From: Kosakonia sp. H02
Lineage (GTDB): Bacteria > Pseudomonadota > Gammaproteobacteria > Enterobacterales > Enterobacteriaceae
Reading direction: 5' to 3'
DNA: 64,000 nucleotides
Assembly (NCBI GenBank): GCA_030704225.1
Contig: CP131915.1
Coordinates: 186,001 to 250,000, forward strand
Below, piece by piece: positions 57,794-64,000 of the stretch (position 1 is its first letter; every line of letters starts with the position of its first letter). A program made the translations under genes and the position numbers. The notes beneath the pieces are model-generated. The model was not told where the DNA came from. It was given only the letters and a program-made list of their open reading frames with translations, and did no database searches.

Positions 57794-58942
57794 CTAACGT
57801 GCCACACGCAGCCCATTTTCAACGCCGCGGCTGAACACCACCTGCCAGAGTTGAATATCCCGCGCGCGGAATGCGCCCGCGCAGGCGTTCAGGTAATAAC
57901 TGAACATCCGTTTAAAACGTTCGGAGTAGTTATCGGCAATTTCCGGCCAGCTTGCGAGAAAACGCTCGTACCACGCCATCAGTGTGCGGTCATAATCGGC
58001 ACCGAAATTGTGCCAGTCTTCCATAATAAAATGCGGTTCACTGGCGGTGGCAATATGGCGCACCGACGGTAAGCAGCCGTTAGGGAAGATATAACGATCG
58101 ATCCACGGGTCAACATTATGGTCAGTGCGTTTTGAACCGATGGTATGCAGCAAAAAGAGGCCGTCCGGTTTCAGGTTTTTGTCTACTACACTGAAATAGG
58201 TGGGGTAGTTTTTCGGCCCGACATGTTCAAACATGCCCACGGAGACGATGCGGTCAAACTGATCGTCAAGGTCGCGATAATCCTGCAACAGGATGTCAAC
58301 ATCCAGCCCTTCGCAACGCTGTTGCGCCAGTTTTTGCTGCTCCGCAGAAATCGTGACGCCCACCACGCTGACGCCATAATTCTGCGCCATAAATTGTGCC
58401 AGACCGCCCCAGCCGCAGCCGATATCCAGCACGCGCATGCCGGGTTCTAATTGCAGTTTTTCACAGATAAGCCGCAGTTTAGCCCGTTGCGCATCTTCCA
58501 GCGTTTCGGCCTCTTTCCAGTAGGCGCAAGAGTATTGCATCTGCGGATCCAGCATGCGGGTAAACAGATCATTACCAAGGTCGTAATGCTCTTTACCGAC
58601 AATCCACGCCCGTTTTTTACTTTGCAGATTAAATAATCTTGCTCCGGCAATGCGGAGTGTGTCTTTGAAATGATGCGGGAGCTGTTTTTCCAGACCGGCA
58701 CGGATAACGTTGGTGAAAAATATGTCCAGACGGTCGCATTCCCACCAGCCGTCCATATAACTTTCGCCGAGTCCAAGCGAACCTTCCTGCAAAACACGTT
58801 TGAAAAAATCAGGATTTTTCACCTGAATATCTGAAGCAGCGGGACCGTTGACACGGATACCTGCGCGGCTCAGCAGCTCGTTTGCTATACGGAACCAATT
58901 ATCATCCCGTACGCTAACTTCTTCTATACACGATGAACTCAT
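57794..58942 (-). CDS. cfa: Cyclopropane-fatty-acyl-phospholipid synthase
   Basis: 382 residues. SAM-binding motif VLDIGCGWGG (about 170), the cyclopropanation region GLGESYMDGWWECDRLD and YDLGNDLF. It transfers the methylene of SAM to unsaturated acyl chains of membrane phospholipids. The gap of about 300 bases to punC carries the cfa leader; within it is a perfect hairpin CTCACGG-TTTTCG-CCGTGAG at 59011-59030. In E. coli the long cfa leader is a target of sRNAs such as RydC; I can show the leader but not the pairing. Confidence 0.96.
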   Translation of the reverse strand: MSSSCIEEVSVRDDNWFRIANELLSRAGIRVNGPAASDIQVKNPDFFKRVLQEGSLGLGESYMDGWWECDRLDIFFTNVIRAGLEKQLPHHFKDTLRIAGARLFNLQSKKRAWIVGKEHYDLGNDLFTRMLDPQMQYSCAYWKEAETLEDAQRAKLRLICEKLQLEPGMRVLDIGCGWGGLAQFMAQNYGVSVVGVTISAEQQKLAQQRCEGLDVDILLQDYRDLDDQFDRIVSVGMFEHVGPKNYPTYFSVVDKNLKPDGLFLLHTIGSKRTDHNVDPWIDRYIFPNGCLPSVRHIATASEPHFIMEDWHNFGADYDRTLMAWYERFLASWPEIADNYSERFKRMFSYYLNACAGAFRARDIQLWQVVFSRGVENGLRVAR

Positions 58943-59240
58943 ACCTTCTCCATCACTCGCAGTGATCTGAACCTTAAAAAGCGTAGACGCTTTTCAGGCT
59001 TGTGAGAAATCTCACGGTTTTCGCCGTGAGGCTGATATCCGACGTAGAACAGAGGAAGGGAGATGACCCTTGCCAGAAAGGCCTTCCGTGGTTAAACGAG
59101 CTCATCCCGGTGCTCGTTAATACATAATATTTATCGTATTTATGGAACAGCCGAAAATCAGTATAGGCCTCAATATGAGGTGATTCAACTTAAAGCTGTT
59201 AGCACGCTAATCAGTGCTGATGGGATAGTCGCTTGCGCAA

Positions 59241-60440
59241 TTATCCCTGTGAAGAGAAGGGTGAGGCGTCTTCTTCCCGGTGCGCATGGCTGTGCTGGCG
59301 TTGCAGGAGATAACCGATCGTCGTCAGCAGCACCATCGAGAGCATTACGCTGGTGGTGGTGAGCAGTGGCGTTGCAATCAGCCACGACACCACCAGGCTT
59401 GCGAGGAAACAGAGCCCCAGCTGTAACGTATTTTGCAGCGCCGCTGCCCGGCCTGTCGCCTGCGGGAACGGGCGCAGCGCCTGCGCCACCACGATCGGGT
59501 AGATTGCGCCATTGGCCATCGCCATCAAGCAGAACGGAACCAGCAGTGCGCTCAGGGAGACACCCGTCAGAAAGCCCACCGCCCAGGTCGCCAGCACGCT
59601 TATGCCGAAGGCTGCCAGCAGCCACGGCAGCAGGCGCGCGCCGTCCCATTTCTGCAATGCCGCCCGGCAACCATATCCGCCGATGAGAAAGGCGATAGTC
59701 TGCGGGACATAGCTCAGGCCAATCACCGACGGGCCATAACCCATTTCATGCAGAATAAACGGTGAGCCGGTAAGCCAGGCAAAAAAGCTGGCGGAGCAGG
59801 CGGCGTAAATCATCACATTGCCGCGATATTCACGAACGCGCAGCAGATCCATAAATGTCAGGGAGGGGGGCTGATGCAGAACCTGTTTTGTTGGCGAAGT
59901 CAGCCGCAAAGCCGGCACCATCAACACAAGCGTAATCAGCAGCAGGGTGGCGAAAATCATCTGCCAGGAGAAATGGGCAAGGAGCCATGCACCGAGCAGC
60001 GGCGCCAGCGCAGGGGTTAAACCGACCAGTGGCATGATGGTGGCGAAAATACGGTTCACGCGATGCGCCGGATAGCTGTCCGTCACCAGCGCCTGCCAGC
60101 TGACAGTTGCCGCGCAAACACCCACCGCCTGCACAAAGCGCAGCACCAGCAACCATGTGGCGTCCCGCACCCATAATGTCCCCGCGCAACCTAACGCGAA
60201 AATGGTCAGCCCGCCCAGCAGAATGGGTTTACGTCCATAACGATCCGACAGCGGCCCCCACACCAGTTGCGCCACCGCGAACCCGGCCAGAAACAGGCTG
60301 AGCGTGGCACTGACCACGGCGGAAGAAGTGTGCAAATCTTGCTGTATTGCGCTGAAGGCGGGCAGGTACATGTCGGTGGCTAAAAAGCCCAGCACGCTTA
60401 AGCCCGCGAGCCAGACTAAAAATCCTTTGCCAGGTTGCAT
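59241..60440 (-). CDS. punC: Purine nucleoside MFS transporter PunC (YdhC)
   Basis: 399 residues from the ATG at 60440 (MQPGKGFLVWLAGLSVLGFLATDMYLPAF), the E. coli start; another ATG six bases upstream is possible. DHA1-type MFS with about twelve helices, motif A GPLSDRYGRKPILLGGL. Imports purine nucleosides such as adenosine (reported for E. coli PunC). Divergent from its regulator punR. Confidence 0.93.
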   Translation of the reverse strand: MQPGKGFLVWLAGLSVLGFLATDMYLPAFSAIQQDLHTSSAVVSATLSLFLAGFAVAQLVWGPLSDRYGRKPILLGGLTIFALGCAGTLWVRDATWLLVLRFVQAVGVCAATVSWQALVTDSYPAHRVNRIFATIMPLVGLTPALAPLLGAWLLAHFSWQMIFATLLLITLVLMVPALRLTSPTKQVLHQPPSLTFMDLLRVREYRGNVMIYAACSASFFAWLTGSPFILHEMGYGPSVIGLSYVPQTIAFLIGGYGCRAALQKWDGARLLPWLLAAFGISVLATWAVGFLTGVSLSALLVPFCLMAMANGAIYPIVVAQALRPFPQATGRAAALQNTLQLGLCFLASLVVSWLIATPLLTTTSVMLSMVLLTTIGYLLQRQHSHAHREEDASPFSSQG

Positions 60441-60555
60441 TTTCATTTCTCTTTGTTTGTTGCAGGTATTTAGGGGTGTCGAGTGTAAGGAGTGCTTTCC
60501 TGGTTGTGAAACGCTAATATTTGCGCAGTGGTTTCAAAATTTTTGCAGGCAGATT

Positions 60556-61467
60556 ATGTGGTCAGAATATTCCCTTGAAGTGGTTGATGCGGTCGCGCGC
60601 AATGGCAGTTTTAGCGGCGCGGCGCAGGAGTTGCACCGCGTACCTTCTGCGGTGAGCTATACCGTGCGGCAACTGGAGGAGTGGCTGGCGGTTCCGCTGT
60701 TTGTTCGTCGCCATCGCGACGTTGAATTAACCCCGGCCGGGGTCTGGTTTTTGAAAGAGGGGCGATCTGTTATCAAAAAAATGCTGGTCACCCGCCAGCA
60801 GTGCCAGCAGATCGCTAACGGCTGGCGCGGACAACTGGCGATTGCCGTAGATAACATCGTGAAGCCCGCGCGTACTCGGCAACTTATTGTTGATTTCTAT
60901 CGCCACTTTAGTGATGTCGAACTGGTGGTGTATCAGGAAGTGTTCAACGGGGTCTGGGATGCGCTGGCTGACGGACGCGTTGAACTGGCGATTGGCGCAA
61001 CGCAAGCGATCCCGGTGGGCGGGCGCTATGCGTTTCGCGATATGGGGATGCTGAGCTGGAAATGTGTGGTCTCCCGCCAGCACCCGCTGGCGGCAATGCC
61101 TGGCCCGCTGAGTGACGAGACGTTGCGCAACTGGCCGTCGCTGATTCAGGAAGACACCTCTCGCTCGTTGCCAAAACGGATCACCTGGCTGCTGGATAAC
61201 CAAAAACGGGTGATTGTGCCGGACTGGGCATCGTCACAAGCGTGCTTGTCGGCGGGGCTGTGTGTGGGGATGGTCCCGGCGCATTTTGCCAGACCCTGGC
61301 TGGATAGCGGCGACTGGGTAGCCCTGGCGCTGGAAAACCCATTTCCCGATGCGGCCTGCTGCCTGACGTGGCAGCAAAACGAGGCTTCGCCAGCGCTTAA
61401 CTGGCTGCTGGAGTATCTGGGCGACAGTGAAACGCTAAACAGCGAGTGGCTGCGGGAGCCGCAATGA
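60556..61467 (+). CDS. punR: LysR-family regulator PunR (YdhB)
   Basis: 303 residues from the ATG at 60556; the longer frame overlaps the divergent punC gene and is rejected. Winged helix MWSEYSLEVVDAVARNGSFSGAAQELHRVPSAVSYTVRQLEEWLAVPLFVRRHR typical of YdhB, followed by the effector-binding half. It activates punC in E. coli. Convergent with purR. Confidence 0.92.
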   Translation: MWSEYSLEVVDAVARNGSFSGAAQELHRVPSAVSYTVRQLEEWLAVPLFVRRHRDVELTPAGVWFLKEGRSVIKKMLVTRQQCQQIANGWRGQLAIAVDNIVKPARTRQLIVDFYRHFSDVELVVYQEVFNGVWDALADGRVELAIGATQAIPVGGRYAFRDMGMLSWKCVVSRQHPLAAMPGPLSDETLRNWPSLIQEDTSRSLPKRITWLLDNQKRVIVPDWASSQACLSAGLCVGMVPAHFARPWLDSGDWVALALENPFPDAACCLTWQQNEASPALNWLLEYLGDSETLNSEWLREPQ

Positions 61468-61486
61468 TGGCCCCCGCAAGGGAAGA

Positions 61487-62512
61487 TCAACGGCGGTAAT
61501 CGCGGAACGGGCCATCGGCCACGGAGCGGCGCTCCACCAGGCGCGGATGCACTTCGATGGATTGCGACTCTTCGCGCTTGTTGACAATGCGATCGAGCAG
61601 CATGGTGAAGGCAGTTTCCCCCAGCGAATCTTTCGGCTGGTGGATGGTTGTCAGCGCGGGCGTAAAGAAGCGCGAGTTGCGTACGTTGTCATACCCGATA
61701 ACAGAAATGTCCTGCGGCACGCGCAGCCCCATCTCATCGGCGGCGCACAGCGCGCCCATAGCCATAATGTCGCCGCCACAGAAGACGGCCGTCGGGCGCT
61801 GCGGCTGACCGAGGATCTGCTGCATGGCGCGATAACCGGATTCCGGCTCAAAGTCACCCTGCACAATCCAGTTTTCCGCAACAGTAATCATCGCTTCTTC
61901 CATCGCTTTCATAAAACCGGCCAGACGGCCTGCGCCGGTGTTGCGCTCCAGCGGGCCTGGGATCACGCCAATATCGCGATGCCCACGTTCAATCAGATAA
62001 CGGCCGGCCATATAGCCGCCTTCAAACGCGTTATCAATAACGGAATCGGTAAAATCGGCTTTCGCTTCGCCCCAGTCCATAACGACCATGGGTATGTGGC
62101 GATACTCTTCCAGCATGCTGAGGACAGATTCCGGGTATTCCGAGCACATCACCAGCAGGCCATCGACGCGTTTTTGCGCCATCATCGACAAATACGCTTG
62201 CTGTTTTTCGAGGCTGTTCCAGGCATTACCGAGAATTAAGGTGTAGCCCTTCTGGAAACATTTTTTCTCAACGGCTTCGATGATTTCCGCAAAATAAGCC
62301 GCTTCGCTGCTGGTGGCCAGCAAACCGATTGATTTGGTGTGGTTCACTTTCAAACTACGCGCAACGGCGCTCGGGGAATAGTGCAGCTCTTTGATGGCCG
62401 CCCACACGGCGTTGCGCGTCTCTTCGGCGACGAAGCGGGTTTTGTTAATTACATGTGATACGGTTGTAGTGGAAACGTTTGCTCGTTTCGCGACGTCTTT
62501 GATCGTTGCCAT
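61487..62512 (-). CDS. purR: Purine repressor PurR
   Basis: 341 residues, LacI family. N-terminal HTH MATIKDVAKRANVSTTTVSHVINKTRFV and hinge helix, then the corepressor domain. With hypoxanthine or guanine bound it represses purine genes. Length and sequence match E. coli closely. Confidence 0.98.
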   Translation of the reverse strand: MATIKDVAKRANVSTTTVSHVINKTRFVAEETRNAVWAAIKELHYSPSAVARSLKVNHTKSIGLLATSSEAAYFAEIIEAVEKKCFQKGYTLILGNAWNSLEKQQAYLSMMAQKRVDGLLVMCSEYPESVLSMLEEYRHIPMVVMDWGEAKADFTDSVIDNAFEGGYMAGRYLIERGHRDIGVIPGPLERNTGAGRLAGFMKAMEEAMITVAENWIVQGDFEPESGYRAMQQILGQPQRPTAVFCGGDIMAMGALCAADEMGLRVPQDISVIGYDNVRNSRFFTPALTTIHQPKDSLGETAFTMLLDRIVNKREESQSIEVHPRLVERRSVADGPFRDYRR

Positions 62513-62556
62513 CAGATGTTACTCCAGACCATATCATAAGCTCCTGATAATACTTA

Positions 62557-62572
62557 AGGTAAACGTTTGCCT
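62557..62572. promoter_or_regulatory. PUR box upstream of purR (autoregulation)
   Basis: AGGTAAACGTTTGCCT: the core AAACGTTT with flanks near consensus ACGCAAACGTTTNCNT. About 45 bases before the purR start. Confidence 0.8.
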
Positions 62573-62809
62573 TTAATCACCCTGAACCCATCAAAGTGAG
62601 TGCGGTACGCCGGGAAAACGACACTGGACGTCAGGAGGGGAGTCAATGGCCGGTACGCTAATAAATTTAGCGTCGAATTTTGTCTGATCTTGAGCAAAAG
62701 GGGAAGTGATAAAACGTTTCTGATGAGATTTCCCGCAAGATCTTTAGGAAAATTTGTGCAAAAATGCGCAAGCTCACTTTTTGTGGGGAAATTAAAAGGA
62801 GAAAAATTG

Positions 62810-62899
62810 ATGAGCACCGATCTTAAGTATTCATTATTCACCACCGTCATCGTTCTGGGCCTGATCGTTTTTGGCGCACTGACCGCTGCACTGCATTGA
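62810..62899 (+). CDS. ynhF: Small membrane protein YnhF
   Basis: 29 residues, MSTDLKYSLFTTVIVLGLI with a GALTAALH tail: one membrane helix. AAAGGAG precedes it. It is nearly the E. coli YnhF peptide. Function unknown; inner membrane. Between purR and ydhP as expected. The 300 bases upstream hold the purR promoter. Confidence 0.9.
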   Translation: MSTDLKYSLFTTVIVLGLIVFGALTAALH

Positions 62900-63073
62900 T
62901 CTCTATGGGGGAGATTTTTCTCCCTCAGTTTTCCCGCCTTGTCATTCACCATTTTTATCTGTTGCGCAATAATCTTTTGTCATTCTATGGGCTGCCGTTT
63001 TTTGTGACAGCTGTCATACTTTTGCCTTCAGCGACAGTGTCGAGCGTCGGCATGTCTTATTCGGAGCCCAAAT

Positions 63074-64000
63074 ATGAAGATTAATTTCCCTTTGCTTGCC
63101 CTGGCGATCGGTGCCTTCGGTATCGGTACGACAGAGTTTTCCCCGATGGGATTGCTGCCTGTCATCGCGCGTGGTGTCGATGTGTCCATTCCGGCGGCGG
63201 GGATGTTGATTAGCGCCTACGCCATTGGCGTAATGGTCGGCGCGCCGCTGATGACGCTGCTGTTATCGCACCGTGGTCGTCGCAATGCGCTTATCTTTTT
63301 GATGTCTATTTTTACCCTGGGTAACGTGTTGTCGGCCATTGCGCCGGACTACTCCACCTTAATGCTCGCCCGTATCGTCACCAGCCTGAACCACGGTGCC
63401 TTCTTTGGTCTTGGCTCTGTGGTGGCTGCAAGCGTGGTGGCGAAAGAGAAACAGGCCAGCGCGGTCGCCACCATGTTTATGGGGCTGACTATTGCCAATA
63501 TCGGCGGTGTGCCTGCCGCCACCTGGCTGGGTGAAACGATTGGCTGGCGCATGTCATTTATGGCGACCGCCGGGCTGGGCGTGATTGCGATGGCCAGCCT
63601 GTTCTTCTCCCTGCCAAATGGCGGCGCGGGCGCTCGCCCGGACGTGCGCAAAGAGCTGTCAGTGCTGGTGCGCCCGCAGGTGTTGACTGCGCTGCTGACC
63701 ACTGTGTTGGGTGCCGGAGCCATGTTTACGCTCTATACCTATATTTCGCCGGTGCTGCATACGCTTACCGATGCTTCGCCGGTGTTTGTCACCGCGATGC
63801 TGGTGCTGATTGGCGTGGGCTTCTCGATTGGTAACTATCTCGGCGGGAAACTGGCTGACCGATCGGTCACCGGTACGTTGAAAGGTTTCCTGGTGTTGCT
63901 GATTGCCATCATGTTGGTGATGCCGTTGCTGGCGCGCAGTGAGATCGGTGCGGCAATCGGTATGGTGGTGTGGGGCGCCGCGACCTTCGCTGTGGTTCCG
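63074..64000 (+). CDS. ydhP: MFS transporter YdhP (3' truncated by window)
   Basis: 309 codons are visible (MKINFPLLALAIGAFGIGTTEFSPMG...WGAATFAVVP), open at the window end. DHA1-family sugar-efflux-like MFS protein, about nine of twelve helices present. Motif A is LSHRGRRNALIFLMSI, and RIVTSLNHGAFFGLGSVVAASVVAKEKQASAVATMFMGLTIANI follows the E. coli YdhP sequence. Substrate unknown, presumably an exporter. Confidence 0.93.
   Translation, partial: MKINFPLLALAIGAFGIGTTEFSPMGLLPVIARGVDVSIPAAGMLISAYAIGVMVGAPLMTLLLSHRGRRNALIFLMSIFTLGNVLSAIAPDYSTLMLARIVTSLNHGAFFGLGSVVAASVVAKEKQASAVATMFMGLTIANIGGVPAATWLGETIGWRMSFMATAGLGVIAMASLFFSLPNGGAGARPDVRKELSVLVRPQVLTALLTTVLGAGAMFTLYTYISPVLHTLTDASPVFVTAMLVLIGVGFSIGNYLGGKLADRSVTGTLKGFLVLLIAIMLVMPLLARSEIGAAIGMVVWGAATFAVVP

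Noticed and set aside
1..64000. CRISPR arrays, IS elements, prophage genes
   Set aside because: I saw no regularly spaced direct repeats, transposase, integrase or phage structural genes in the window.

Overview
The window is chromosomal DNA of an Enterobacteriaceae member. The core genes have near-E. coli products and order: rprA-ydiK-ydiJ-menI, sufABCDSE-ldtE-lpp-pykF, two tRNA-Val(GAC) genes, mdtK-ribE-cfa-punC-punR-purR-ynhF-ydhP. Lpp differs from the E. coli protein at only a few residues. Differences such as NQAHSYRK at the Lpp C-terminus, and the large accessory blocks between core genes, suggest a plant- or soil-associated genus of the Enterobacter/Kosakonia/Klebsiella type rather than Escherichia. 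I cannot fix the genus from sequence alone. I see no insertion sequence, integrase, prophage or CRISPR array. || Layout. 1-3117: end of a GPH-family sugar symporter and a GH3 glycosidase. 3175-8251: sRNA RprA, ydiK, ydiJ, menI. 8460-23458: accessory block with an LpxP-type acyltransferase, a small secreted protein, a degenerate EAL protein, an alpha/beta hydrolase, a GntR regulator divergent from a six-gene operon (esterase, C45/penicillin-acyltransferase-like Ntn hydrolase, dipeptide-type ABC importer), an AraC/TauE pair and a LysR/oxidoreductase pair. 23743-32382: suf operon, ldtE, lpp, pykF. 32884-37347: inositol-monophosphatase-family phosphatase, polar amino-acid ABC importer, YahK-like alcohol dehydrogenase. 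|| 37381-45499 (minus strand) is a compact catabolic operon: a crotonase-fold protein with the catalytic residues of 6-oxocamphor (cyclic beta-diketone) hydrolase, a beta-keto-acid cleavage enzyme (BKACE), a 3-oxoacid CoA-transferase pair, two thiolases, an MFS transporter and a LysR regulator. It reads as a route from a cyclic 1,3-diketone or similar compound to acetyl-CoA. || 45525-55116 is the most striking region. It encodes a periplasmic flavin-based reductase module: ApbE flavin transferase, an NrfC-like Tat ferredoxin, an NrfD-like quinol dehydrogenase, a secreted FMN-binding/FAD reductase, an OprB-type porin, an MFS transporter and a PAS/AAA+/Fis sigma-54 activator. The two promoter regions carry sigma-54 -24/-12 elements, exact matches to the IHF consensus, and three copies of a 16-bp dyad (GATAC-N6-GTATC) that I propose is the activator's operator. 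The reductase lacks fumarate-reductase active-site residues and instead matches the tyrosine pattern of 3-ketosteroid dehydrogenases, so it is probably an enone-type reductase of unknown substrate. The activator gene is interrupted by one in-frame TAG at codon 70. || 55138-64000 returns to conserved core: valV/valW tRNAs, mdtK, ribE, cfa, punC/punR, purR, ynhF and the start of ydhP, which runs off the window end.
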